From positions 186,001 to 250,000 of the forward strand of contig CAWBZG010000003.1 of the NCBI GenBank assembly GCA_963793245.1: DNA of 64,000 bases. Direction: 5' to 3'. The notes beneath the pieces were generated by a model. The model was given only the letters and a program-made list of their open reading frames with translations, was not told the DNA's origin and made no database searches. The translations under genes and the position numbers were made by a program. The first letter of the stretch is position 1. Every line of letters starts with the position of its first letter. Positions 26,718 through 35,152 of the stretch are shown piece by piece. This DNA comes from CAXBBB01 sp963793245. GTDB taxonomy: Bacteria > Bacteroidota > Rhodothermia > Rhodothermales > BA12.

Positions 26718-27767
26718 ATGCCCAGCCAGATCTACCGCTCTCACTCCGTCGCTCCTGACTTGGCCGCCCGACTACGGGCAATGCCCAAGGTCGAAATCCA
26801 CGTTCACTTGGAGGGAGCGACGGGGCCGGAGACGGTGTGGGACATGGCGCAGCGCAACGGCGTCGAGTTGCCCGCCGACTCGCTCGACGAGTGGCGTGCC
26901 TTCTACGCGTTTCGCGACTTCGACCACTTCATCCGCGTCTACCTGCTGGCCTCATCTGCGATGCAGACGCCCGAGGATTACGAGCAGATGGTCGTCGACT
27001 TTGGAGCGCATCAGGCGGCTCAGAACATCCGCTATTCCGAGACCTATTTCAGCCCGCAACTCCACCTGGGACGTGCGCTGTCGGCGGATCAGATCATCCG
27101 AGCGCTGGAGGTCGGTGCCGCCCGAGCCGCTGCGGAGTCGAACACGCGCATCCGCTTCATCGCCGACATCGGGCGCGGCGTCGACGAGCATTTGGATCAG
27201 GTACTGCCGTTCGCGCTGGCCGGACGTGAGCGCGACGGCTTGTTTCTGGGATTGGGCGTCGGCGGGTTTGAGAAGGGCTTCGCGTCCGAACCCTACGAGC
27301 CGATCTTCGCTGGCGCCCGCGATGCTGGACTGCGCGTCGTCGCTCACGCGGGAGAAACCGACGGCGCCTTCCGCCTCGCACAAGCCATCGACCGATTCGG
27401 AGCCGAGCGCATCGGCCACGGCGTCCGCTTGGTCGACGATCCCGACTTGATGGCACGCATCGCGAGTGAGCAAACCCCGCTCGAAGTCTCGCCGACGAGC
27501 AACTACCGACTGGGCGTTACGCCGACCGATCAGCCGCATCCGATCCGCACGCTGGTCGACGCGGGCGTGTACGTGACGCTCAATTCCGACGATCCGCCGA
27601 TGTTTTCGACCGACCTGAACGCCGAGTATCTCCTCCTCGCTGGTCAAGGGTTTTCGTGGGACGAACTCTGGCGACTCAACCGCAACACGCTCGAAGCCAG
27701 CTTCCTCTCCGACGGCGAAAAACAGTCGCTGCGCCAAGAGTGGAGCGCGTTCGCGGCCTCATTCTGA
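26718..27767 (+). CDS. add: Adenosine deaminase family protein
   Basis: A 349-aa metal-dependent deaminase. The zinc ligands are recognisable: VEIHVHLEG (His28 and His30), HAGETDG (later His), and the aspartate in LNSDDPPMFST. ERIGHGVRLVDD and LEVSPTSNYRLGV are characteristic of the adenosine/adenine deaminase family. The likely reaction is adenosine to inosine in purine salvage, though related enzymes act on adenine or 5'-deoxyadenosine, and substrate cannot be fixed from sequence. It is convergent with the DUF192 gene with 4 bp between stops. Confidence 0.9.
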   Translation: MPSQIYRSHSVAPDLAARLRAMPKVEIHVHLEGATGPETVWDMAQRNGVELPADSLDEWRAFYAFRDFDHFIRVYLLASSAMQTPEDYEQMVVDFGAHQAAQNIRYSETYFSPQLHLGRALSADQIIRALEVGAARAAAESNTRIRFIADIGRGVDEHLDQVLPFALAGRERDGLFLGLGVGGFEKGFASEPYEPIFAGARDAGLRVVAHAGETDGAFRLAQAIDRFGAERIGHGVRLVDDPDLMARIASEQTPLEVSPTSNYRLGVTPTDQPHPIRTLVDAGVYVTLNSDDPPMFSTDLNAEYLLLAGQGFSWDELWRLNRNTLEASFLSDGEKQSLRQEWSAFAASF

Positions 27768-27771
27768 TCGA

Positions 27772-28245
27772 TTACTGTCGCCGCCACTGAATGCGGTAGC
27801 CCTCTTCGATGCCATACCGCGCTCCAAACCCGGCGCGCGTCTCGACGACGTAGCGAGCCGGGACGACACTCTCGATTCCGTCGTCCGAAACCGAGCGGTT
27901 GTCGGGGCGGATGGCGACGATGTTCAGGCTGTCGTCTGCGAAAAAGAGGTCGAGCGGCATCAGCGTGTTGCGCATCCAGAAGCGCTGCGGCTCCTCGACG
28001 TCCATGATGAACAGCATCCCGGCTTGCTCGGCCATGCCCGGTCGGTTCATCAGTCCCATCGCGCGCGAACTGTCGTTGTCGGCGATCTCGATGGCGATGC
28101 GTTTGACCGGCGTTCCATCCGGCGCGATGAAGTCGAGCACGCCGTCGGTGCGAAACTCAGGGGCAGCAGAGGGCGGGGCGGCAGGTGTGTCCGATCCGCA
28201 GGCGGACAGGGTGAAGAGCAGGGCGAGGGCGAGGAGCGAGCGCAT
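27772..28245 (-). CDS. DUF192 lipoprotein
   Basis: A 157-aa exported protein. The lipobox LFTLSAC places the acylated cysteine at residue 16. The mature part is a DUF192 domain (IEIADNDSSRAMGLMNRPGMAEQAGMLFIMD, RFWMRNTLMPLDLFFAD, ARYVVETRAGFGARYGIEEGYRI), a small family of unknown function found in many bacteria and archaea. The ATG at 28245 gives a correct signal sequence; the open frame upstream to 28323 does not. It is divergent from the gluconokinase gene, 60 bp apart. Confidence 0.88.
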   Translation of the reverse strand: MRSLLALALLFTLSACGSDTPAAPPSAAPEFRTDGVLDFIAPDGTPVKRIAIEIADNDSSRAMGLMNRPGMAEQAGMLFIMDVEEPQRFWMRNTLMPLDLFFADDSLNIVAIRPDNRSVSDDGIESVVPARYVVETRAGFGARYGIEEGYRIQWRRQ

Positions 28246-28305
28246 GGCGAGGCAGTGGGGAACGGAGTGGGCCGGGCGTCGGTCCAGAGGAGAAACTACG
28301 CCGTC

Positions 28306-28836
28306 ATGCCCCGCGCTCTTCAACCCGCCCGCTCCATCGTCGTCGTGGCAGGCGTCTCAGGCGTCGGCAAAACGACGGTTGGGCGGATCGTGGCCCGGCT
28401 GCTCGGTGTCCCCTTCGCCGACGCGGACGACTACCACTCGGAGGCTGCCCGCGCGCTGATGGCCGAAGGCACGCCGCTTACCGACGCGGACCGCGCTCCG
28501 TGGCTCGCACGCTTGGCAGAGCTGATCGCTGGGTGGCACGCGTCCGAAAGTGGCGGAGTCCTGGCGTGTTCGGCTCTGAAACCTGACTATCGCCGCACGT
28601 TGTCGCGCGCCGCCGGTCACGTCCGCTTCGTCCACCTCACCGCGGACACAGACGTGCTCGCCGCACGCCTCTCCGAACGCAGCGATCACTTCTTTCCTCC
28701 GCACCTGCTCCAAAGCCAACTCGACGCGCTGGACGCTCAGGGCGTGCCCACCGTCGACGCCGCCTCCGGCTCGCCCGACGAGGTAGCACGCGCCGTAGTA
28801 GAGGTGGTGCGTGCCACTCGTGCTGAGGGAGCATAG
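28306..28836 (+). CDS. gntK: Gluconokinase
   Basis: A 176-aa kinase of the GntK family, which phosphorylates gluconate to 6-phosphogluconate for entry into the pentose phosphate or Entner-Doudoroff pathway. Seen: P-loop GVSGVGKTT (residues 16-24), the substrate block FADADDYHSEAAR..M..GTPLTDADRAPWL, ACSALKPDYRRTL, and FVHLTADTDVLAARLSERSDHFFP...LLQSQLDAL. The ATG at 28306 gives family length; the longer open frame upstream overlaps the DUF192 promoter. A 28-bp palindrome begins 10 bp after the stop. Confidence 0.93.
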   Translation: MPRALQPARSIVVVAGVSGVGKTTVGRIVARLLGVPFADADDYHSEAARALMAEGTPLTDADRAPWLARLAELIAGWHASESGGVLACSALKPDYRRTLSRAAGHVRFVHLTADTDVLAARLSERSDHFFPPHLLQSQLDALDAQGVPTVDAASGSPDEVARAVVEVVRATRAEGA

Positions 28837-28846
28837 CACCTAGCCC

Positions 28847-28874
28847 GTAAGGGCGATTCATGAATCGCCCTTAC
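28847..28874. repeat. 28-bp perfect intergenic palindrome
   Basis: GTAAGGGCGATTCA is followed at once by its exact reverse complement. It lies between the convergent gntK and outer-membrane genes. A copy with one mismatch is at 32441-32468, and similarly built palindromes with other cores are at 39823, 58922 and 58971. It could serve as a bidirectional terminator, but there is no T-run. Confidence 0.9.
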
Positions 28875-28913
28875 GCAGAAGTTGAGGTCGAGCGCAATCG
28901 GTCGGCGCAAACC

Positions 28914-30734
28914 TTACCCATCGATAGGCCAGAACACGCCGAAGCGGACGCGGCGGGCGGGCAGCGGCTGATCGGGGACGGCCAGGTTGCCCAGCATCAG
29001 TTCGGTTCGGCTGAGCACGTTTTCGGCTCCGTAGAACAGCGTCGCCGTGCGGACACGGGCACGAATCCACAGGTCGACGGTGCCGGACGTGGGGACGCGA
29101 CGCGCGTCGGGATAGGGGAGCGCGTACAGGCCGGTCGGAGCGTGGAGGGTGCGCCCGGCGTGAGCGGTCCAGCCGCGCAGGTCGGCGTGGAGGTCGAGCA
29201 GCAGGTCGCGGCGGAAGAGGACGAGGCGCGTGCCGATGCGGGCGGTCGCGTGGAGCGGCGGTTGCGCGTCGCGCCAGGCTGCGTCGCCGAGGGCGTGCGA
29301 TGCCGTCGCCTCGGTCCAGGCGTAGAGGCCGAGCGGGGCGTCCATCCGCCATCCGGCTCCCAGCGAAGCGACAGCACGGGAGGTGCCGCCGATGGGATCG
29401 TACCTCAGGGTGTCGCGTCGGACTTCGCGCCAGTCGCGGGCATTCGGAGTCGTCCAGCCCGACACGCGCGCCCAGCCGTCCAAGTCGCCGCGTTGGGTGC
29501 GAGCCGATGCCGACGCACGCACCCAGCGCATCGGCTCCTCACCAGTCGGCGTCACGAATGGACCCCATCCCAGTCGGGCCAGCAGCGGCGTCTCGGTCGC
29601 GCCCAACTCGGCCTCCAGTTCGAACGGACCGAGCGCGAACGACGCTTCGCCGACAGGAGCGATGGTCGCGTCGCCAACCCATGCGCCGCCGCGCAACTGC
29701 AAGCCGCGCCAACCCAGGCGCGCTCCCACTTCAGCGACGTGCTGCGTCGGCGCATCGGTCCACGCGTTGGCGTCTCCAGGCGCTGTACGGACAAAGGTCG
29801 CATAGAAAGGGCCACGCTCGGCTCGGACGTCGAGGCGCCGCGCGCGGCCTACGAGCGATGTGTCGGTGCCGAACTCGCGTCTCAAGTAGGAGCGCGTCAC
29901 CGTCACGTGTGTGCGGCGCCAGCCGACGTTGGCGGTCAGGTCGGTGCGGAGGCTCTGCCGGTCCGCCGTCGCCAATCGCGGGCTGGAGAGTGGGATGCCG
30001 TCCTGCCGGAAATAGATCGACTGGAAATTGGCCGAGTCGACTGGGACGATGCCGCCGGGAGCGCCGACCCTGTGGCGGGTGTGGAGCGCGCGCAGACTCA
30101 TGTGGAAGTCGCCGGACGTGAAGTCGGTCCAGCCGATCAGCGCCCTTCCTCGTCGCAGGTCGCTGTTCTCGAACGCATTGTCAGCCGTTGCGCCGAAGTA
30201 GCCGCCGCGTGCACGCAGCAGGCCCGAGCGTCCAAATAGCGTGCGCTGCCTCGCTTGGGCGTGGAGCAACTCGACGCGTTGCAGCCCTTCGTCGCCCGAC
30301 AGGTAGCGCAGGTGAGTAAGCGGCTGCGGTGCGTCGAACGAGTCGAGGGCGGCATGGATTGCCAGTCCGCGCGCAGCAGGAGCAGGCGTCCAGGCGACGG
30401 GCAACACGTGCGCCTGAACATCGCCGCTGAGCACATCGCGCAGATCGACGCCGCCCCAATTGAAACGGGTCGCCCCAGGCGGCGCTCCGTCGAGGCTGAG
30501 CGCTTCGGGCCATCCGTACGGTCCCGCTCGAAACCGCCAGACGCCTGCCTGTCGCTCTTCTTGCGAAAGCGCGATGCCGCCGGTCGTGTCGCGCGTGGCA
30601 GCCGGGGCGACGAGTAGGTCGGTCAGGCTCGCTGCTGTCGTTCGGGCGGACTCGACCGTTTGGGCTTCTGCGGAGAGCGAGAGAGTCCAGGCGAGCAGCG
30701 CGCCTATGCACCAGCGGGCTGCCCAGCGCGTCAT
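28914..30734 (-). CDS. Putative outer-membrane beta-barrel protein
   Basis: A 606-aa exported protein with a signal peptide (ends SAEA-QT). Early on (residues ~70-110), GATRFNWGGVDLRDVLSGDVQAHVLPVAW resembles a small plug-like region. The rest is made of alternating amphipathic strands with many Arg, Trp and aromatic residues (HMSLRALHTRHRVGA, WVRASASARTQRGDLDGWARVSGW) and ends PLPARRVRFGVFWPIDG, an outer-membrane-barrel-like C-terminus. It has no clear TonB box. The start codon overlaps the stop of the upstream deoxynucleoside kinase (ATGA), so the two are in one operon. Substrate unknown. Confidence 0.65.
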   Translation of the reverse strand: MTRWAARWCIGALLAWTLSLSAEAQTVESARTTAASLTDLLVAPAATRDTTGGIALSQEERQAGVWRFRAGPYGWPEALSLDGAPPGATRFNWGGVDLRDVLSGDVQAHVLPVAWTPAPAARGLAIHAALDSFDAPQPLTHLRYLSGDEGLQRVELLHAQARQRTLFGRSGLLRARGGYFGATADNAFENSDLRRGRALIGWTDFTSGDFHMSLRALHTRHRVGAPGGIVPVDSANFQSIYFRQDGIPLSSPRLATADRQSLRTDLTANVGWRRTHVTVTRSYLRREFGTDTSLVGRARRLDVRAERGPFYATFVRTAPGDANAWTDAPTQHVAEVGARLGWRGLQLRGGAWVGDATIAPVGEASFALGPFELEAELGATETPLLARLGWGPFVTPTGEEPMRWVRASASARTQRGDLDGWARVSGWTTPNARDWREVRRDTLRYDPIGGTSRAVASLGAGWRMDAPLGLYAWTEATASHALGDAAWRDAQPPLHATARIGTRLVLFRRDLLLDLHADLRGWTAHAGRTLHAPTGLYALPYPDARRVPTSGTVDLWIRARVRTATLFYGAENVLSRTELMLGNLAVPDQPLPARRVRFGVFWPIDG

Positions 30735-31378
30735 CCCGGAAAGAACCCGAACAGGCGGCTATCGATCTGCTGCAGCAGGCTGGCGCGGTGGTCCGGGTTG
30801 CCGACGAAATCGGTCTCGTCGACGTCGATGATCATACGCGGCCCCAGGTCGTAGCTCGCCACCCAGTTTTCGTAGTGCCGGTTGAGCGCCTCCAGATAGT
30901 CGAGTTTGATCGACGACTCGAACTCGCGTCCGCGCGCCTGGATGTGGCGCACCAACGTCGGCACGCTCGAACGCAGGTAGATGAGCAGGTCGGGCGGACG
31001 CAGGTAGGCCGTCATCGTCGCGAACAGGTCGCGGTAGTTGACCCAGTCGCGTTCGTCCATCAGGCCCATCTCGTGCAGGTTGCGCGCAAAGATCTCGGCG
31101 TCCTCGTAGATGGATCGATCTTGAACGACCGATCCCGTCGCCCGCTCGATGTTTTGCTGATGGCGGAAGCGGCTCGACAGGAAATAGACCTGCAAATTGA
31201 ACGACCACCGCTCCATCTCGCCGTAGAAATCCGACAGATAGGGATTCTCGTCGACCTGCTCGTAGAACGGCTCCCACCCGAAACTGCTGCTCAGCAGCCC
31301 GGTCAGCGTGCTTTTGCCCGCACCGATGTTGCCCGCGATGGCGACGTATTTACGAGTCGACGAGAGGATTTCGGCCAT
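30731..31378 (-). CDS. Deoxynucleoside kinase
   Basis: A 215-aa kinase of the dNK/dCK family, which phosphorylates deoxynucleosides for dNTP salvage. Seen: P-loop GNIGAGKS (residues 16-23), FYEQVDENPYLSDFYG, the DRSIYEDAEIFARNL catalytic block (ERS/DRS motif), and the lid region LRSSVPTLVRHIQARGREFESS. The ATG at 31378 is chosen because upstream residues are Arg-rich and not conserved. Whether it prefers deoxyadenosine, deoxyguanosine or deoxycytidine cannot be told from sequence. Confidence 0.9.
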   Translation of the reverse strand: MAEILSSTRKYVAIAGNIGAGKSTLTGLLSSSFGWEPFYEQVDENPYLSDFYGEMERWSFNLQVYFLSSRFRHQQNIERATGSVVQDRSIYEDAEIFARNLHEMGLMDERDWVNYRDLFATMTAYLRPPDLLIYLRSSVPTLVRHIQARGREFESSIKLDYLEALNRHYENWVASYDLGPRMIIDVDETDFVGNPDHRASLLQQIDSRLFGFFPG

Positions 31379-31473
31379 GAATGGGGCGAGTCGGTGGGGT
31401 GCGCGGGACGTGTCGGAAGATAGGTGCGGGAGATCCACGACACGTGCTTTCCGCCGTTTCTCCAAACGCAAAA

Positions 31474-31504
31474 CGCCCCGCCGGGCAAAGAGCCAGGCGG
31501 GGCG
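31474..31504 (-). terminator. Intrinsic terminator of the 72-aa membrane gene
   Basis: CGCCCCGCC (31474-31482) pairs with GGCGGGGCG (31496-31504). On the minus strand it is followed by TTTTGCGTTT, so it should terminate transcripts coming from 31741. Confidence 0.8.
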
Positions 31505-31522
31505 AAAAGGAGACAGGTCGGA

Positions 31523-31741
31523 TCAGCGACGCGAACGGACGCGGACTGGTTCGACAGCGGGTACGCGCGTCGGCATCAGGCTGCCGCCGACTGTGGCGAT
31601 GCCGATCACGAGGCAGGCGACGATCATGCTCGTTCCTGCGACATCGGCCCAGAGGAGAAACGCCGAGCCGAAGGTCAGCAGTAAGCCGATGACGCGCATC
31701 AGGCGGGATAACGAGGCGTCGGAGTTGGAAGTCGAGGTCAT
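31523..31741 (-). CDS. Small two-span membrane protein
   Basis: A 72-aa protein starting MTSTSNSDASLSRLMRVIG. It has two membrane spans (VIGLLLTFGSAFLLWADVA and MIVACLVIGIATVGGSL) and a basic tail ending VRVRSRR. A terminator hairpin follows 19 bp after the stop, which supports a real, separately transcribed gene. The frame is open upstream to 32059 only antisense to the cytochrome region. No family recognised. The 178 bp between it and the divergent cytochrome gene hold the promoters but I cannot assign motifs. Confidence 0.65.
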   Translation of the reverse strand: MTSTSNSDASLSRLMRVIGLLLTFGSAFLLWADVAGTSMIVACLVIGIATVGGSLMPTRVPAVEPVRVRSRR

Positions 31742-31919
31742 GGTCGGCGAAGGGTATGTGGAAACGACCGAAGGCAGAAGTGCTTGGCGGTCTGTTGCGT
31801 AAGAGGTAAGCCTCACGCACCGAAACGGTTGCCTCGCGCGCGCGACTCTTACCGTCCCGTCGCGTGGCACCCAAACGCGTAACGCCGTAGGTTCTCCCGA
31901 TTCGTACTTCACCCACTCC

Positions 31920-32411
31920 ATGTTTCGCCTGCTCCCCGCTTTTGCTCTGCTCTTCCTCACGATGAGCGGTCTCGCCGCATGCGGAGGCGACGACCTGCCC
32001 GCCGACGCTACGCCCGAGCAGCGCTTCGCCGCGCTGGGCGTTCGTACGTACACGAGCAACTGCCAGACCTGTCACCAGGCCGACGGATTGGGACGTGAGG
32101 GCGTCTATCCGCCGCTCGCCGCAACGGAGTGGGTGACGGGCGACGAAGGCCGACTCATCCGCCTGCTCCTCAATGGGATGCGCGGGCCGATCACGGTTGC
32201 CGGAGTCGAGTACAACAACATCATGACGCCGCACGGCCACCTGAGCGATGACCAAATCGCCGCCGTCTTGACGCATGTCCGTGGCAGCTTCGGCAACGCG
32301 TCCAGCGCGGTCACGCCAGACGACGTAGCTGCCGTCCGTGCCGCCAACACCCAGCGCGGTATCTGGCAGGCCGCCGATCTGGAAGCGGCAACCGGCATCC
32401 CCGGCCAGTAG
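31920..32411 (+). CDS. c-type cytochrome lipoprotein
   Basis: A 163-aa exported protein with a lipobox (SGLAAC, Cys21). The mature part is a single class I cytochrome c domain: haem-binding CQTCH (Cys48, Cys51, His52), then YPPLAATEWVTGDEGRLIRLLLNGM, and a probable axial Met in NNIMTPHGHLSDDQIAAVLTHVRGSFGN. It probably carries electrons at the outer face of the inner membrane. No oxidase or other respiratory gene is adjacent, so its partner is unknown. Confidence 0.92.
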   Translation: MFRLLPAFALLFLTMSGLAACGGDDLPADATPEQRFAALGVRTYTSNCQTCHQADGLGREGVYPPLAATEWVTGDEGRLIRLLLNGMRGPITVAGVEYNNIMTPHGHLSDDQIAAVLTHVRGSFGNASSAVTPDDVAAVRAANTQRGIWQAADLEAATGIPGQ

Positions 32412-32440
32412 GGGCGTGGGTTGATCTAGCGCCGGATCAG

Positions 32441-32468
32441 GTAAGGGCGATTCATGAATCCCCCTTAC
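32441..32468. repeat. Second copy of the 28-bp palindrome
   Basis: Same as the element at 28847-28874 except for one base (G to C at 32461), so nearly a perfect palindrome. It lies between the cytochrome gene and the convergent SDR gene. A related half-site, GTAGGGGCG, begins 33 bp earlier at 32408, right at the cytochrome stop codon. Confidence 0.9.
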
Positions 32469-32494
32469 TCAGCGGTTGGGTGCGGGGTCACGCC

Positions 32495-33304
32495 TCACCG
32501 CCCGCGCTCGATAGCCCGCGCCGCGATACGATCCACCAGACCCGGTGCGATCAGCTTCATCCACAGGCCAGCTTTTCCGCGCGGCGTCATCACGATCTCG
32601 CGTTTGCGACGGTCGGCGGCTCGGAGGATCAGACGCGCGCACGCGTCGGGCGACATCGCGTTGTCCTCGTCGACTGGACTGTCGCCGAGCGGTTGACCGT
32701 CCGGCCCGTAGGCGTGGCGCCTGACGCCGGTCGAGACGAAGCCCGGAAACGCTGTCGTCACGCTGACGCCCGATCCGCGCAGTTCGATGCGCAGGCTGTC
32801 GAAGAAGCCCGCCATCGCGTGTTTGCTTGCTGCGTAGCCCGTTCGCGTGGGCACGCCGGTCTTTCCAGTCAGACTCGCCACGTTGACGATGCGTCCGCGC
32901 GTCGTTTTGAGGTGCGGCAGAGCAGCGTGCGTGCAGTAGACGGCGCCCAGGTAGTTGACCGCCATGATGCGGCGGATCGGCTCCAGGTCGTCGAGTTCGT
33001 CCAGCCGCGCCCACATCGAGATGCCTGCGTTGTTGATCAGCGCGTCGATCTGTCCGAAGCGCTCAACGGATTGGGCGACGAACGCACGGCATTGGGCCTC
33101 GTCGGATACGTCAGTTGGAACGGTCAGCACGTCAGCACCGCGCGTTCGGCAGTCGGCAGCGACGGCCTCCAGTTCGCGTTCGCCGCGCGCCGCAAGTGCC
33201 AATCGGCATCTGCGTTCGGCGAGTTGGAGCGCAAGTGATTTGCCGATGCCCGACGATGCGCCTGTGATCAGTACGACGGACGAAGAGGAGAGCGGATCGG
33301 GCAT
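32495..33304 (-). CDS. Short-chain dehydrogenase/reductase
   Basis: A 269-aa classical SDR oxidoreductase. It has the cofactor loop TGASSGIG (residues 14-21), NNAGISMWA, the catalytic Ser in IVNVASLTGKTG, and YAASK. ALAARGERELE after the second strand suggests NADP(H) preference. The C-terminal third (PRGKAGLWMKLIAPGLVDRIAARAI) resembles membrane-associated DHRS7-type SDRs. The ATG at 33304 fits the family; an upstream ATG at 33340 would add 12 residues. Substrate unknown. It is divergent from the hydrolase gene. Confidence 0.9.
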   Translation of the reverse strand: MPDPLSSSSVVLITGASSGIGKSLALQLAERRCRLALAARGERELEAVAADCRTRGADVLTVPTDVSDEAQCRAFVAQSVERFGQIDALINNAGISMWARLDELDDLEPIRRIMAVNYLGAVYCTHAALPHLKTTRGRIVNVASLTGKTGVPTRTGYAASKHAMAGFFDSLRIELRGSGVSVTTAFPGFVSTGVRRHAYGPDGQPLGDSPVDEDNAMSPDACARLILRAADRRKREIVMTPRGKAGLWMKLIAPGLVDRIAARAIERGR

Positions 33305-33434
33305 GGCGGAACGGTCGAGAAGCAGGGAACGCCGCACCATCCCAAACGATGCGGTAACCCCTGATGGAAGGCGAATCTAAGCCGGGCGGGAGCGCATGGA
33401 ACGATTCCAAACCAACTCGACTCACCGCTTACCT

Positions 33435-34271
33435 ATGCCTTCTCTCTCAACCTCGACGGCCTCGACTCAGGCCGAACTCTTTTACCAAGACTGCAATCCA
33501 AGCGGCGCGCGCACCGTCGTCCTCATTCACGGCTGGCCGCTGAGCCACCGCATGTGGGAGCCGCAAGTCAACGCGCTCACCGACGCCGGATACCGCGTCA
33601 TCACCTATGACCGCAGAGGGTTCGGCTCGTCCTCCTTTCCGTGGGACGGCTACGACTACGACACGTTCGCCGACGACTTGCGCGACCTGATGGTGCACCT
33701 CGACCTGAACGATGCGACGCTCGTCGGCTTCTCGATGGGCGGCGGAGAAGTCGCGCGCTACTTCGGCAAGTACGGCAAGGATCGCGTCGGAAAAGCTGCC
33801 TTCGTGAGTTCTGTCGCTCCGTTTATGCTGAAGACCGCGGACAACCCGGACGGCGCCCCGATGTCGGTTTTCGAGGATATGCTCGCCAACGTCAAGGAGG
33901 ATCGACTGGCATTCTTGGACGGCTTCGGCAAGAAGTTCGTCGGCTGGGGGCTGATGGACCATCCGATCAGCGCCGACATGCTGCACTACGCTAAGATGAT
34001 CGCAGCGATGGCCCAGCCGCACGCGACGCAAGAGTGCATCATGGCGTTCGGCACGACCGACTTCCGCCCTGACATGCCCAAGATCGACGTGCCTACGCTC
34101 TTCGTCTACGGCGACGCCGACGACATCGTCCCGCCCAAACCGACGGCCATTCAGGGTCATGAGATGGTCGCCGGAAGTCGCCTGGAAGTAATCGAGGGCG
34201 GTCCTCACGGCCTGACGCTGACGCACACCGAGCAGTTCAATCGCATCCTGATGGATTTCCTCAGCGCGTAA
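33435..34271 (+). CDS. Alpha/beta hydrolase, non-haem haloperoxidase type
   Basis: A 278-aa alpha/beta hydrolase. The oxyanion region is VVLIHGWPLSHRMWEPQ, the nucleophile elbow is GFSMGGGEVARY (Ser), the acid is in LFVYGDADDIVPP (Asp), and the base is in GGPHGLTLTH (His). HGWPLSHRMWE and YDRRGFGSS are characteristic of the cofactor-free chloroperoxidase/arylesterase group. Such enzymes hydrolyse esters and in vitro perhydrolyse acids; the natural substrate is unknown. Start chosen at MPSLSTS, as the 13 codons upstream look non-coding. Confidence 0.88.
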   Translation: MPSLSTSTASTQAELFYQDCNPSGARTVVLIHGWPLSHRMWEPQVNALTDAGYRVITYDRRGFGSSSFPWDGYDYDTFADDLRDLMVHLDLNDATLVGFSMGGGEVARYFGKYGKDRVGKAAFVSSVAPFMLKTADNPDGAPMSVFEDMLANVKEDRLAFLDGFGKKFVGWGLMDHPISADMLHYAKMIAAMAQPHATQECIMAFGTTDFRPDMPKIDVPTLFVYGDADDIVPPKPTAIQGHEMVAGSRLEVIEGGPHGLTLTHTEQFNRILMDFLSA

Positions 34272-34434
34272 CTCGCTGCAGCATTCGACTCGTCGGCCTC
34301 GTCTCCACGCTGTGGGGCGGGGCCGACTGCGTTTCGAGCGGGCGTCACGTCGGAAGGATTACCAACCGGTATCGCGCGCGCCGATCACGCGTGGCAGTTC
34401 GTCGTTCGTAACCGGCACCTTTTTTACGCCACCT

Positions 34435-35091
34435 ATGCGCTCTACATCCGCCGCCCTCCGACTCGTCTTTGTCTTGATCGCCGTTCTGGTATTGCCTGCC
34501 TGTCAGCAGGCGTATTACAACGCGTGGGAGAAGCTGGGCAAGGACAAGCGCGACTTGCTCTCGGACCGTGTCGAGGAGGCTCGCGAAAGTCAGGAGGACG
34601 CCAAGGAGCAATTCGAGAACGCGCTCGAACAGTTTCGGAGCGTCGTCGCGTTCGATGGCGGCGAGTTGGAAAACGCCTACGACGATGTCAAAACCGCCTA
34701 CGACCGAAGCGCTGCCCGAGCCGATGACGTAACCGAGCGAATCGACGATGTGGAGCGCGTCGCCAGCGACCTGTTCGCCGAGTGGGACGATGAGTTGGAC
34801 GACTACGAAAGTGCCGACCTGCGCCGCCGCAGCGCGGATCAACTGCGCGAAACTCAGCGACGCTTCAACGGACTTCTCGCCGCGATGCGCAGGGCCGAAG
34901 CCAGCATGAACCCCGTCCTCGAACGACTCGAAGACCAGACGCTCTTTCTCAAACACAACCTCAACGCCAGGGCCATCGCGTCACTCGAAGGCGAAGTCGC
35001 CGTCCTTCAGGACGAAACTGCCGACCTGATCCGTGAGATGGAACGCGCCATCCGCGAAGCCAACGACTTTCTCGACGGCATGAACGGATAG
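34435..35091 (+). CDS. DUF2959 lipoprotein
   Basis: A 218-aa protein with a lipobox (VLPAC, Cys23) followed by QQAYYNAWEKLGKDKRDLLSDRVEEARESQEDAKEQF, the signature opening of DUF2959. The remainder is almost fully helical, charged and coiled-coil-like (ALEQFRSVVAFDGGELENAYDDV, LEDQTLFLKHNLNARAIASLEGEV). Full family length. Function unknown; presumably anchored in the periplasm. Its start follows a TTTTTTACGCCACCT leader. The nth gene begins 61 bp later in the same direction. Confidence 0.88.
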   Translation: MRSTSAALRLVFVLIAVLVLPACQQAYYNAWEKLGKDKRDLLSDRVEEARESQEDAKEQFENALEQFRSVVAFDGGELENAYDDVKTAYDRSAARADDVTERIDDVERVASDLFAEWDDELDDYESADLRRRSADQLRETQRRFNGLLAAMRRAEASMNPVLERLEDQTLFLKHNLNARAIASLEGEVAVLQDETADLIREMERAIREANDFLDGMNG

Positions 35092-35152
35092 AGTTGTGCG
35101 ACGAACCTCGCGCCGACGTTCAGCGTCCGACCCCAATCCGATCCGACTGCCG